DNA of 64,000 nt. It comes from Massilia sp. CFBP 13721 (GTDB lineage: Bacteria > Pseudomonadota > Gammaproteobacteria > Burkholderiales > Burkholderiaceae_D). The stretch covers positions 62,001 through 126,000 of the forward strand of contig NZ_JACYUY010000004.1 of NCBI RefSeq assembly GCF_014842025.1, in the 5' to 3' direction. Under the pieces are notes generated by a model. The model saw only the letters and a program-made list of their open reading frames with translations, ran no database searches and was not told the origin of the DNA. Within the stretch, counting starts at the first letter, position 1. Each line of letters opens with the position of its first letter. Below are positions 8,551 through 17,299 of the stretch, piece by piece. Position numbers and translations under genes: made by a program.

Positions 8551-8684
8551 GTAAGGTGGGCGGGTCTCCCGCCCACGGGGTGATAAGTCCGAGCTCCGAT
8601 GTCGTGCCCGATGATCTCGCCGCTAACTATCACCGCGGGGGGTAAGTCAGGCCAGTGGCCTGACTTACGAGCCGTCCACCCTAC
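8551..8684. repeat. inverted-repeat intergenic element with a 27-nt palindrome
   Basis: The ends are GTAAGGTGGGCGG (8551-8563) and the mirrored CCGTCCACCCTAC (8672-8684); GTGATAAG and CTATCAC are mirrored further in. The left arm contains the hairpin GGCGGGTCTCCCGCC. The right arm contains a near-perfect palindrome, 13-base arms around a single G (8642-8668). The element fills the space between the ligK stop and the binding-protein start and shares its GTAAGGTGGGCGG terminus with the two 193-bp elements. Confidence 0.6.
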
Positions 8685-8690
8685 GTCGCC

Positions 8691-9389
8691 TCAATCTATG
8701 TACCGCAAGCCCGCCTTCTCCAGCGCCCCGCGCATGTCGTACATATCCAGCCCCAGCACGCCCGCAGCCAGCTTCGCCCGCTTCTCCCCTTCCAGGTCTT
8801 CGCGCTTCTGCGCCAGCGCCGCCACGCGCGCAACGTCCGCCGCCGGCACCACCACCACGCCATCGTCGTCGGCAATCACGGCGTCGCCCGGGTTGACCAG
8901 CGCGCCGGCGCAGATCACCGGAACGTTCACCGAGCCGAGCGTCGCCTTGATCGTCCCCTTGGCGCTGATCGCGCGGCTCCACACCGGAAACCCCATCTCC
9001 TGCAGCACGCGCACGTCGCGCACGCCGGCGTCGATGACCAGGCCGCGCGCGCCGCGCGCCTTGAAGCTGGTGGCCAGCAGGTCGCCAAAGTACCCGTCAC
9101 TGCATTCCGAGGTGACCGCCGCGACAACGATGTCGCCGGACTGGATCTGCTCGGCCGCGACGTGCATCATCCAGTTGTCGCCCGGCTGCAGCAGCACCGT
9201 CACCGCGCTGCCGGCCGCCGACGCGCCGGGCCAGATCGGCCGCATGTAGGGTTTCAGCAGGCCGACACGCCCCATCGCTTCGTGCACGGTGGCGCTGCCG
9301 AGGCGCCCCAGCTGCGCGACCGCCGCCGCGTCGGCACGCACGATATTGCGCTTGACGACACCCAGCTGGTTCATGAGCGGGATGGTCAT
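8691..9389 (-). CDS. ligK: 4-carboxy-4-hydroxy-2-oxoadipate aldolase / oxaloacetate decarboxylase
   Basis: A 232-residue RraA-like class II aldolase that cleaves 4-carboxy-4-hydroxy-2-oxoadipate to pyruvate and oxaloacetate, the last step of the gallate 4,5-cleavage route; the family can also decarboxylate oxaloacetate. Visible are the metal and substrate region [31 protein letters not shown] (Arg-Asp pair), and [16 protein letters not shown]. The ATG at 9389 follows the ligJ stop by two bases and is preceded by AAAGGA within ligJ, so translation is probably coupled. The gene is also called galC or proA in other species. Length fits the family. Confidence 0.93.
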   Translation of the reverse strand: MTIPLMNQLGVVKRNIVRADAAAVAQLGRLGSATVHEAMGRVGLLKPYMRPIWPGASAAGSAVTVLLQPGDNWMMHVAAEQIQSGDIVVAAVTSECSDGYFGDLLATSFKARGARGLVIDAGVRDVRVLQEMGFPVWSRAISAKGTIKATLGSVNVPVICAGALVNPGDAVIADDDGVVVVPAADVARVAALAQKREDLEGEKRAKLAAGVLGLDMYDMRGALEKAGLRYID

Positions 9390-9391
9390 GG

Positions 9392-10429
9392 TCAAAATCC
9401 TTTCCGTGTCAGCAGCGCGTCGAGGCGCGGGTACACGTGGCGCGCATTGCCTTCGAAGATGCGGAAGCGGTCTTCGTCGCCGATGTCCGCCGCTTCGATG
9501 TAGCGCCTGGTATCGTCGTAATAGTGGCCGGTCTCCGGATCGATGCCGCGCACGGCGCCGATCATTTCCGAGGCGAACAGCACGTTCTTCACCGGGATCA
9601 CGTTTGTCAGCAGGTCGATGCCCGGCTGGTGGTAGACGCAGGTGTCGAAGAAGATGTTATTCAATAAGTGCTCCGACAGCGGCGGCTTTTTCATCTCCTG
9701 GGCCAGGCCGCGAAATCGCCCCCAGTGATAAGGCACCGCGCCGCCGCCGTGTGGAATCAGGAATTTCAAGGTCGGAAAGTCCTTGAACAGGTCGCTCGTC
9801 AAGCACTGCATGAAGGCGGTCGTGTCGGCGTTCAGGTAGTGCGCGCCGGTCGTGTGAAAACACGGGTTGCAGCTGGTGCTGACGTGGACCATGGCCGGGA
9901 TGTCGAGCTCGACCATCTTTTCGTAGAGCGGATACCAGTGCCGATCCGACAGTGGCGGCGAGGTCCAGTGCCCGCCCGACGGGTCCGGATTCAGGTTGAT
10001 GCCGACCATGCCGTATTCCCTGACGCAGCGCTCCAGCTCCGGGATCGAGGTGGCCGGGTCGGCGCCGGGCGACTGCGGCAGCATGGCCGCGCCGATGAAA
10101 TGGTCCGGGAACAGCTGCGACACGCGATAACACAACTCGTTGCAGATCGCGGCCCAGGTCTTGCTGGTTTCCAGGTCGCCGATGTGGTGCGCCATGAAGC
10201 TGGCGCGCGGCGAAAAGATCGTCAGGTCGGAGCCGCGCGCGCGCATCAGGCGCAACTGGTTCGCTTCGATCGACTCGCGCAGTTCGTCGTCACTGATTCT
10301 CAGTTCCGACGGTTTCGGTCCCAGCGCCGGCGTGTTCAGATTGGCGATCTGGCGCTTGCGCCATTCCTCGAGCGCTGCCGGCGCCGTCGTATAGTGGCCG
10401 TGGCAATCGATGATCAGGGGCTTGCGCAT
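9392..10429 (-). CDS. ligJ: 4-oxalomesaconate hydratase, amidohydrolase type
   Basis: A 345-residue amidohydrolase-fold hydratase that converts 4-oxalomesaconate to 4-carboxy-4-hydroxy-2-oxoadipate. It opens [13 protein letters not shown] with the HxH metal ligands. Further family marks are [57 protein letters not shown] and [14 protein letters not shown]. This is the Sphingobium LigJ type, not the PIG-L-fold GalB of Pseudomonas putida, so the pathway here uses a LigJ hydratase beside a GalD-type tautomerase. It is tightly packed between galD and ligK. Confidence 0.93.
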   Translation of the reverse strand: MRKPLIIDCHGHYTTAPAALEEWRKRQIANLNTPALGPKPSELRISDDELRESIEANQLRLMRARGSDLTIFSPRASFMAHHIGDLETSKTWAAICNELCYRVSQLFPDHFIGAAMLPQSPGADPATSIPELERCVREYGMVGINLNPDPSGGHWTSPPLSDRHWYPLYEKMVELDIPAMVHVSTSCNPCFHTTGAHYLNADTTAFMQCLTSDLFKDFPTLKFLIPHGGGAVPYHWGRFRGLAQEMKKPPLSEHLLNNIFFDTCVYHQPGIDLLTNVIPVKNVLFASEMIGAVRGIDPETGHYYDDTRRYIEAADIGDEDRFRIFEGNARHVYPRLDALLTRKGF

Positions 10430-10441
10430 GGATGGTTTCCT

Positions 10442-11554
10442 TTACTGTTGCGGAATCAGGACTTCGCCGCGCATGATCGGGCGTGCCGTGCGCAGCAGCG
10501 CGGCGCGCACCACTTTTTGCGCGTCGTGGGCGTCGAGTTCGAGTTCGACGCTGAATTCGCCGCTCGGGTGTTCCACCGACACGGTCTTGCAGGCGCCCGC
10601 GGGCAGGCGCGCAATCCCCTGCGTCACCGAGCCGTCGAGCACGCAGGCGGTGGCCACCGTGACCGCCGCCAGCACGCCGATCGCTTCGTGGCAGACGTGC
10701 GGGATGAAGCAGCGCGTGGCGACGCTGCCGCCGTCCGCCGGCGCCGCGACCAGGCACATCTTCGGATAGCTCTTATCGGCCACGTCGCCCAGGCCCATCA
10801 GCGGCCCGCAGGCCAGGCGCAAGGCTTCGAGACGGGCGCGCAGGTGCTCATTGCCGTTCAGTGCATCCACGCTTTCATGGCCGCTCAAACCGAAGTCCGC
10901 CGCGCGCACGATCACCATCGGCATGCCGTTGTCGATCAGCGTCGCCTGTACCGTGAACGGCGCGGCGCCGCCGACCCGGACTTCGTCGCGCACACGGCCG
11001 CTGGGCAGCAGCGCCGGGCAGACCGAACCGGCGGTATCGAGGAACTCGATGGTAATCGGGGCCGCAGTGCCTGGCACGCCATCGATGCGGGCGTCGCCCG
11101 TGTACTGCAGGCGCGCGCCTGGCGTGAGCACGGTGACATCGCACTGCATGTTCGTGTTCAGGGTCAGGATGCGCGCCGTGGTGGTGCCGTCGGCAGCCGC
11201 CAGCAGGCCGCATTCGAGCGCGAACGGCAGCACGGCGGCGAGCATGTTGCCGCAATTCGGCGTGAGATCGACCGTGTCGCGCTCGGGCTGCAATTGGGCG
11301 AACAGGAAGTCGAGGTCGACGCCGGGCGTGGTGCTGCGGCGGACGATGCCGGCCTTGCTGGTGAGCGGGTGGGCGCCACCCAGGCCGTCGATCTGGCGCC
11401 GGTCGGGCGAGCCCAGCGCGGCCAGCAGCAGGCGGTCGCGCGCGGCCGGCTCGAGCGGCAGGTCGGATTCGAGGAAGAACGGTCCGCGCGAGGTGCCGCC
11501 GCGCATCAGGATGCAAGGTACGGCGCGCAGGTCGGAAGGAATCTCGTAAGCCAT
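10442..11554 (-). CDS. galD: 4-oxalomesaconate tautomerase, PrpF family
   Basis: A 370-residue PrpF-fold protein, taken from the ATG at 11554; a GTG at 11584 would add ten residues. It interconverts keto and enol forms of 4-oxalomesaconate so that LigJ can act. Family marks include VPCILMRGGTSRGPFF at the N-terminus, the DLTPNCGNMLAAVLPFALE block with a catalytic-region Cys, GMPMVIV, and the C-terminal HPSGEFSVELE. It is the first gene of the minus-strand gallate operon, and its promoter must lie in the 116-bp gap shared with the divergent LysR gene. Confidence 0.9.
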   Translation of the reverse strand: MAYEIPSDLRAVPCILMRGGTSRGPFFLESDLPLEPAARDRLLLAALGSPDRRQIDGLGGAHPLTSKAGIVRRSTTPGVDLDFLFAQLQPERDTVDLTPNCGNMLAAVLPFALECGLLAAADGTTTARILTLNTNMQCDVTVLTPGARLQYTGDARIDGVPGTAAPITIEFLDTAGSVCPALLPSGRVRDEVRVGGAAPFTVQATLIDNGMPMVIVRAADFGLSGHESVDALNGNEHLRARLEALRLACGPLMGLGDVADKSYPKMCLVAAPADGGSVATRCFIPHVCHEAIGVLAAVTVATACVLDGSVTQGIARLPAGACKTVSVEHPSGEFSVELELDAHDAQKVVRAALLRTARPIMRGEVLIPQQ

Positions 11555-11638
11555 GGACGGAGCCTGGATGCGTTTGATGTCCACCAGTATCCGGGCCGCC
11601 GCGGCGGGCGTGGTTGCTTTGTGGGCCTGCGAGTGTTC

Positions 11639-11660
11639 TAATTTGCTTATCGATTATCCA
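11639..11660. promoter_or_regulatory. candidate LysR-type operator between galD and its regulator
   Basis: In the divergent gap, the AT-rich CTTATCGATTATCC contains an ATCGAT-centred dyad and several T-N11-A matches, the general pattern of LysR binding sites. Surrounding sequence is GC-rich, so this segment stands out. Assignment rests on position and pattern only. Confidence 0.35.
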
Positions 11661-11670
11661 TCCTGCAACC

Positions 11671-12882
11671 GTGGACCAGATCAGCCTTCGTCATTTGCAT
11701 GCGTTCCGGGTCGTCGCCGCCAGCGGCGGCATCCGCCGCTCTTCCGCCGCCCTGTTCCGCGCCTCGTCGGCCGTCACCCGTTCGGTCGCCACGCTGGAAC
11801 GGCAACTCGACGTGCCGCTGTTCGAACGCAAGGGCAGCGGCATGCTGGCCACCGCCGCCGGCGCGGTGGTGCGCCTGCGCGCCGAGCGCATCGAGGCCGA
11901 GCTGCAGGCGGTGCGCGAGGATGCCCTGCGCAACGCGGGTGGCAAGGGCGGCGGCAAGGTCGGCAGCATCGAGGTTCTGCTCAACGAGCGCCGCCTGCGG
12001 GCGGCGACGCTGCTGGCCGAGGTGGACCACATGCCGACCGTGGCGCAGGCGCTGGGCAGTTCGCAGGCGGCCGTCAGCCAGGCCATCGCGCGCCTGGAAG
12101 ACATGCTCGGCCAGCCGCTGTTCCTGCGCAGCGCGCACGGCATGCTGCCGACCGATGCCGGCCGGCGCTGGGTCGAGCGCTTCGGGCGGGTGCTGGCCGA
12201 GCTGCGCCATATCCCGGAAGACGTGGGCGCGCTGGCCGGCGTGGTCGAGGGCACGGTGACGATCGGCGCCCTGCCGCTGGCGCGCACGCAGCTGCTGCCG
12301 CTGGCGATCGCCGCGGTGCTGGAACGCCACCCGCGCCTGCAGGTCAGTTCGTTAGAGAGTCCTTATGGCGAACTCACCGCGGCGCTGCTGGGCGGACACG
12401 TCGATTTCATCGTCGGCGCGCTGCGCAGCGCACCGGGCGACGCGTTCAGCGTGCACGCCCTGTTCGAGGACAAGGCGGCGCTGGTGGCGCGCGCCGGCCA
12501 TCCGCTATCACGCAAGAAGAAGCTGGGCCTGGCTGACCTGCAGGGCTACCCCTGGGTGCTGTCGCGCCCCGGCGCGCCGCTGCGCGAATCGCTCGGGCAG
12601 TTCTTCCGCAGGCAGGGCATGGCGCCGCCCACGCCTGCCGTCGAAACCGGCGACCTGGCCCTGCTGCGCGGGTTGCTGGCGTCGAGCGACATGCTGACCG
12701 TGCTCTCGGCGCACCAGCTGCATTACGAAGTCGCCACCGGCCAGCTGGTGGTCCTGCCCTTCGCCATGCCGGGGCTGGAGCGGTCGATCGGCATCATGAC
12801 GCGGGAGGGCGCGCACCTGGCGCCGGGCGCACGGGTGCTGCTGGACGAGATGGAAGCGGTCAGCGCGCGCTGGCGCAAATAA
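11671..12882 (+). CDS. LysR-family regulator with two N-terminal helix-turn-helix domains
   Basis: A 404-residue regulator read from GTG at 11671, divergent from the gallate operon it probably controls. It is about 100 residues longer than ordinary LysR proteins because it has two winged-HTH domains. The first (about residues 6-61) runs from LRHLHAFRVVAASGG to LERQLDVPLFERKGSGM. The second (about 107-171) includes PTVAQALGSSQAAVSQAI and GQPLFLRSAHGMLPTDAG. A normal periplasmic-binding-like effector domain follows (about 190-400). The second HTH is the closer match to the LysR consensus. No good Shine-Dalgarno is seen before the GTG, so the start is less certain than the family. A gallate-type effector is inferred. 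Confidence 0.85.
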   Translation: MDQISLRHLHAFRVVAASGGIRRSSAALFRASSAVTRSVATLERQLDVPLFERKGSGMLATAAGAVVRLRAERIEAELQAVREDALRNAGGKGGGKVGSIEVLLNERRLRAATLLAEVDHMPTVAQALGSSQAAVSQAIARLEDMLGQPLFLRSAHGMLPTDAGRRWVERFGRVLAELRHIPEDVGALAGVVEGTVTIGALPLARTQLLPLAIAAVLERHPRLQVSSLESPYGELTAALLGGHVDFIVGALRSAPGDAFSVHALFEDKAALVARAGHPLSRKKKLGLADLQGYPWVLSRPGAPLRESLGQFFRRQGMAPPTPAVETGDLALLRGLLASSDMLTVLSAHQLHYEVATGQLVVLPFAMPGLERSIGIMTREGAHLAPGARVLLDEMEAVSARWRK

Positions 12883-12892
12883 CAATCGAAGG

Positions 12893-14302
12893 TCAGGCGC
12901 CTTTGCGTGACTGCTCTTTGCGGGATTGACGCAAACGCAGCAGCGCCGTCGGCAAGCCGATCGCGGCCGCCGCCGCGGCGATGCCGAGCGCGGTGCCGGC
13001 GCCACGGGTGCCGTGCAGGTCGAGCATGACGGTGGCGATTGCCGCACCCGCCGTCATGCCGACCATGCGCGCCATCGTCATCAGGCCGCCGGCGGCGCCG
13101 CTGCGTTCGCGCGGCGCCGAAGTCAGCATCAGCCGGTTGTTCGGGGTCTGGAACAGGCCGAAGCCGATCCCGCACAAGGCCACGCGCCAGACGATGTCGA
13201 GGTCGGACGGCGCCGCCGGCAGCAGCGCCAGCAACACCAGCCCAAGGCTGAGCAGCGCCAGGCCGGCCGCGCCGACCAGCTCCGCATTGAAACGGTCCGA
13301 CAGCTTGCCCGACAAGGGCGCGACCACCACGATCACCAGCGGCCAGGGCGTCATTAGCAGGCCGGTCGCGGTGGCGCTGCGGCCCATCTCCGACACCAGC
13401 AGGAAGGGCAAGGCCAGCAGCGCCATGGTCTGCGCCGTGTACGAGGTGACCGAGGTGGCCACCGACAGGCGCAGCACCGGGATGCGCAGCAGGTCGAGCG
13501 GCAGCAGCGGCGCGGTGCGCCGGCGCTGGTGGCGCACCAGCACCACGGCGCTGACGCACCCCAGCGCCAGCATGATGATCGCCGCGCCGCGCCCATCGGC
13601 ATCGCCCAGCTCGCTGCCGCCGACGACGAACAGCGTCAGCGTCACGGCGTTCAGCAGGGCGCCGGCCAGGTCGAAGCTGCGTGCGCTGCGTGCGCTCTCC
13701 GGCAGGATGCGCGCGGCCAGCACGATCGCCAGCAGGCCGATCGGCAGGTTGATCCCGAACAGCCAGCGCCAACTGCCCAGCGACAGGAGGCCGGCGGCGA
13801 CGCTGGGGCCGATGGCGGCCGAGGTGGCCACCGTCAGCGCCAGGTAACCGATGCCGGCGCCGACCAGCTTCGGCGGATACACCGCGCGCAGCAGCGCCGG
13901 CACGATGGTCGAGACGCAGGCCGCGCCCAGCCCCTGCACGATGCGCGCGGCAACCAGGGTTTCCAGCGACGGCGCCCAGGCGCACAGCAGCGAGGCCAGC
14001 GTAAACACGACCAGGCCGGCCATGAAGACACGCTTGTAGCCCAGCTTCTCGCCCAGCGCGGCCAACGGCAGCACCGCGACCACCATCGCCAGCTGGTAGG
14101 CGTTGACGATCCAGATCGCCTGCGCCGCCTGCGCACCCAGGTCGCCGGCGATGGCCGGCAGGGCGACGTTGGCGATCGACACGCCGAGGTTGCCGGCGAA
14201 GGTGCCCAGCAGCATCGCCAGGGTTGCCCAGCGCCGCGCCACATTGGGCAACCCCTCGGCGGCGGCTTGCGGTATTGGTTCCGCTTTCAAAGTGTTCGAC
14301 AC
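12893..14302 (-). CDS. MFS transporter, DHA2 (EmrB/QacA-like) family
   Basis: A 469-residue polytopic membrane protein with 12-14 predicted helices. It starts after a 25-residue cytoplasmic lead with LGTFAGNLGVSIANVALPAIAG and IWIVNAYQLAMV, typical of the DHA2 drug:proton antiporter family. Motif A-like GEKLGYKRVFMAG lies after TM2, and motif C-like IGPSVAAGLLS in TM5. The gene converges on the LysR gene with a 10-base gap. It may export a toxic phenolic or import an aromatic acid for the neighbouring pathway; both are guesses from position. Confidence 0.85.
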   Translation of the reverse strand: MSNTLKAEPIPQAAAEGLPNVARRWATLAMLLGTFAGNLGVSIANVALPAIAGDLGAQAAQAIWIVNAYQLAMVVAVLPLAALGEKLGYKRVFMAGLVVFTLASLLCAWAPSLETLVAARIVQGLGAACVSTIVPALLRAVYPPKLVGAGIGYLALTVATSAAIGPSVAAGLLSLGSWRWLFGINLPIGLLAIVLAARILPESARSARSFDLAGALLNAVTLTLFVVGGSELGDADGRGAAIIMLALGCVSAVVLVRHQRRRTAPLLPLDLLRIPVLRLSVATSVTSYTAQTMALLALPFLLVSEMGRSATATGLLMTPWPLVIVVVAPLSGKLSDRFNAELVGAAGLALLSLGLVLLALLPAAPSDLDIVWRVALCGIGFGLFQTPNNRLMLTSAPRERSGAAGGLMTMARMVGMTAGAAIATVMLDLHGTRGAGTALGIAAAAAAIGLPTALLRLRQSRKEQSRKGA

Positions 14303-14406
14303 GCGTGGTATTCCTGTCCTGGTCCAGCCCGCGCCATGCGAGCACTACCCGCCGATCATAATACGTATCGCATGGGCGGGTGGGACGGGACGAGGGAGCG
14401 AGAAAG

Positions 14407-14599
14407 AATGCCCAGACCTGTAAGGTGGGCGGCTGAACCTCGGCGCATGCGCGCCTGCTGCCTGGATGCCGCCCACGCGTTCAACCACACTCCGAGACTT
14501 CGCGGCGGATCAGCGGCTGGATGAACGCGTGGGCGGCGCAAACGCCAATGGTGCGCAACCTGAAGAGGTAGAGCCGCCCACCTTACGGGTCTGTGCATC
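14407..14599. repeat. 193-bp inverted-repeat element, copy 1
   Basis: The terminal inverted repeats are about 28 bp: CAGACCTGTAAGGTGGGCGG at the left and its near-complement ending ACGGGTCTGTGCATC at the right. A second nested inverted repeat, GCCGCCCACGCGTTCAACC (14468-14486) against GAACGCGTGGGCGGC (14523-14537), brackets the centre. An element of exactly the same length and design sits at 50765-50957. Both are preceded by AGAAAG. There is no internal gene. It resembles a MITE-like or REP-derived element. Confidence 0.75.
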
Positions 14600-14731
14600 G
14601 TTCGTGAAAGCTGGCGCCCCACCGCGCGCCAGGCGCCGCAGTACGACGCGCGCCGCCAGGTCCCCGGGCCGCGGTGCCGGGCTGTCGGCATGGTTGTCGC
14701 TGCCGCCCAGGGTCCTTGCACCCGCTTTACC

Positions 14732-14935
14732 TCATTCGCTGTGCCTGCCGCTACTGGTCAGGACGCGGCAGATCACGGCGGCGTCGACTCCGCGGTTCTT
14801 CAGGTACTCGACCGCGCTGACCGTGCTCGCACTGCGCTGTACCTTGAGCGCGCGCTCGACGATGCAGGCATCGTATTCGGCGCCGCTCGTGCCGGTGTGC
14901 GAAGCAGACCGCCGTTCGATTGCTGGTGCATTCAT
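14732..14935 (-). CDS. 67-residue protein of unknown function, paralogous to the one at 29529
   Basis: A 67-residue protein with an excellent ribosome site (GGGAGGTATCA before ATG at 14935). No membrane segment or known domain is seen. Residues 38-60, SAVEYLKNRGVDAAVICRVL and flanks, align with residues 25-47 of the small protein at 29529-29735: both have A-x-x-YL-x4-VD-x5-RVLT. The N-terminal third is polar and unrelated. It lies alone between the 193-bp repeat and the polyphosphate kinase gene, transcribed away from the latter. Function unknown. Confidence 0.65.
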   Translation of the reverse strand: MNAPAIERRSASHTGTSGAEYDACIVERALKVQRSASTVSAVEYLKNRGVDAAVICRVLTSSGRHSE

Positions 14936-15094
14936 TGATACCTCCCTGGTCACGATGCGCGCTCGTCTTCCTGCCCGGGACGAGGACCGGGCGCCTGAAC
15001 CGGGCCCATGTCGCATCCTGCGCCGCCAGCATGACAGCATGATGACAATGCGTACGCACGCGAAGTCCAGGAGTACGCGGCAAGGGCCGGCGGC

Positions 15095-15112
15095 CGGTCA
15101 CGCGCCTGTCAT
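15095..15112 (+). promoter_or_regulatory. Pho-box-like site and promoter of ppk1
   Basis: CGGTCACgcgcCTGTCAT consists of two 7-base half-sites in 11-base register; the second is a perfect CTGTCAT and the first matches 5 of 7. Ten bases later comes GATACT (15123-15128), a -10 candidate at the spacing usual for PhoB-activated promoters, leaving a leader of about 20 bases before the ATG at 15158. PhoB control of polyphosphate kinase is known in other proteobacteria; here it is inferred from sequence. Confidence 0.5.
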
Positions 15113-15157
15113 ATTCGACAACGATACTGGCATCCTCGTCATACTGCGCGCCGCACA

Positions 15158-17299
15158 ATGGAAAAGAAGGTCAAACACGAAGAGGCGCATGTCGCGCCCG
15201 CGCCCGAGCGCGCCACCCAGTTCCTGAACCGTGAACTGTCCCTGATCGAATTCAATCGCCGGGTCCTGGCCCAGGCCGAGGACGAGCGCCTGCCGCTGCT
15301 GGAACGGTTGCGTTTCCTGTGCATCGTCAGCAGCAATCTCGACGAATTCTTCGAGGTGCGGGTCGCCAGCCTGCTGGCCCAGCACACGATCGAGCACAAC
15401 ATGGACGGCATGCCGGAAACCCTGGCCGCCACCCTCGCCCGCGCCAGCGACGAATGCCGGCGCCTGATCGCGCGCCAGTACGGGCTGCTGAACCAGGGAA
15501 TCCTGCCGCGCCTGTCGGACCACGGCATCCACATGCTGCGCCGCGGCGACCGCAACCCGGCCCAGCGCGCCTGGGTGAAGCAGTACTTCGACAAGGAAGT
15601 GCGGCCCTTGCTGACGCCCGTCGGCCTCGATCCGGCCCATCCCTTCCCACGCGTGATCAACAAGAGCCTGAACTTCATCGTCGAACTGTCCGGCAAGGAT
15701 GCGTTCGGGCGCGGCACCGCGATCGCGATCATGAAGGCCCCGCGCGTGCTGCCGCGCGTGATCCGCCTGCCCGACGAGCTGTCGGACCGTCCCGGCGCCT
15801 CCTACTGCCTGTTGTCCTCGGTGATCCAGGCGCACCTGCCGGATTTGTTCACCGGCCGCGAAGTGGTCGCCTATTCGCAGTTCCGCGTCACCCGCAACAG
15901 CGATTTGTGGGTCGACGAGGAAGAGGTCAAGAACCTGCGCCAGGCCCTGCAAAGCGAGTTGCACAGCCGGCAGTACGGCTTCGCGGTCCGGCTCGAAGTC
16001 GGGCGCGACTGTCCGGCGCACCTGTCAAGCTTCTTGCGCGACCAGTTCGGCATCGACGACAGCCGCGTGTTCGCGGTCGACGGTCCCGTCAACATGGGCC
16101 GCCTGCTCGAAATCGTCAACAGCCACACGCGCCCGGAACTGAAGTTCCCGCCCTTCGCACCCGGCTTCCCGGCCAAGCTCAACCCGCACGGCATCTTCGG
16201 CACCCTGGCGCGCCAGGACCTGCTGCTGCACCATCCATTCCAGTCGTTCCAGCCGGTGATTGACTTCATCCAGGCGGCGGCGACCGACCCGGCCGTGGTG
16301 GCGATCAAGCAGACCATCTACCGCGCCGGCATGAATTCGGAACTGATGGAAGCGCTGATCAGCGCGGCCCAGCGCGGCAAGGAAGTCACGGTCATCGTCG
16401 AGCTGATGGCGCGCTTCGACGAAGAAGCGAACATCAACTGGGCCGAACGCCTGGAAGAAGCCGGCGCCCAGGTGGTATATGGCGTCGTCGGCCTCAAGAC
16501 CCATGCCAAGATGGCGTTGGTCCTGCGCCGCGAAGCGACGGGCCTGCGCCGCTATGCCCACGTCGGCACCGGCAACTACAACCCGACCACGGCGCGCCAC
16601 TATTCCGACATCGGTTTGCTGACGGCCGACGCCAGCCTCACCGCGGACGTCAACGAAGTCTTCATCCACCTCACCAGCATGACCAAACCCAAGCAGCTCA
16701 GCTGCATGTGGCTGGCGCCGTTTTCGCTGCAGCGCGAACTGGTGCGCACGATCCGCCAGGAGGCGGCCATCGCACGCGAGGGAAAACCGGCGCGCATCAT
16801 CGCGAAGATGAATTCGCTGACCGACGAAACCGTGATCCGCGCGCTGTACGAAGCTTCGCGCGACGGCGTGCGCATCGACCTCATCGTGCGCGGCGCCTGT
16901 TCGCTGCGGCCGGGCGTGCCCGAGCTGTCGGAGAACATCAAGGTGCGCTCGATCGTCGGGCGCTTCCTCGAACATACCCGCATATTCTACTTCCGCAACA
17001 ACCTGAAGCATGACCTTTACCTGAGCAGCGCCGACTGGATGAACCGCAACCTGATGCGCCGGATCGAAGTGGCCTTCCCGGTCACCTCGCCGACGCTGAA
17101 AAAGCGGCTGCTGCGCGAAGGACTGCATCCCTACCTGAAGGACAATGTCAGCGCCTGGGAACTGGGCAGCGACGGCCAGTACCGGCGCCGCAAACTGCGG
17201 GCCGGGCAAAAGCCGTACAGCGCGCAGGAAACGCTGATGGAGATGCTTGGCGCCGGCGCGGCGGGCGAGCCGCCCAAGGGAGAATTAACATGGAACTGA
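15158..17299 (+). CDS. ppk1: polyphosphate kinase 1
   Basis: A 713-residue enzyme that reversibly polymerises the gamma-phosphate of ATP into polyphosphate, usually at the inner membrane. All four PPK1 domains can be followed: the N-terminal FLNRELSLIEFNRRVLAQA, the head domain, and two phospholipase-D-like catalytic domains. The autophosphorylated His (about residue 468) is in RRYAHVGTGNYNPTTARHYS, and a second conserved block is ARIIAKMNSLTDETVIRALYEAS. Length is normal. The gene overlaps sixA by 10 bases and begins the polyphosphate group ppk1-sixA-ppx-CYTH/CHAD. Confidence 0.97.
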   Translation: MEKKVKHEEAHVAPAPERATQFLNRELSLIEFNRRVLAQAEDERLPLLERLRFLCIVSSNLDEFFEVRVASLLAQHTIEHNMDGMPETLAATLARASDECRRLIARQYGLLNQGILPRLSDHGIHMLRRGDRNPAQRAWVKQYFDKEVRPLLTPVGLDPAHPFPRVINKSLNFIVELSGKDAFGRGTAIAIMKAPRVLPRVIRLPDELSDRPGASYCLLSSVIQAHLPDLFTGREVVAYSQFRVTRNSDLWVDEEEVKNLRQALQSELHSRQYGFAVRLEVGRDCPAHLSSFLRDQFGIDDSRVFAVDGPVNMGRLLEIVNSHTRPELKFPPFAPGFPAKLNPHGIFGTLARQDLLLHHPFQSFQPVIDFIQAAATDPAVVAIKQTIYRAGMNSELMEALISAAQRGKEVTVIVELMARFDEEANINWAERLEEAGAQVVYGVVGLKTHAKMALVLRREATGLRRYAHVGTGNYNPTTARHYSDIGLLTADASLTADVNEVFIHLTSMTKPKQLSCMWLAPFSLQRELVRTIRQEAAIAREGKPARIIAKMNSLTDETVIRALYEASRDGVRIDLIVRGACSLRPGVPELSENIKVRSIVGRFLEHTRIFYFRNNLKHDLYLSSADWMNRNLMRRIEVAFPVTSPTLKKRLLREGLHPYLKDNVSAWELGSDGQYRRRKLRAGQKPYSAQETLMEMLGAGAAGEPPKGELTWN

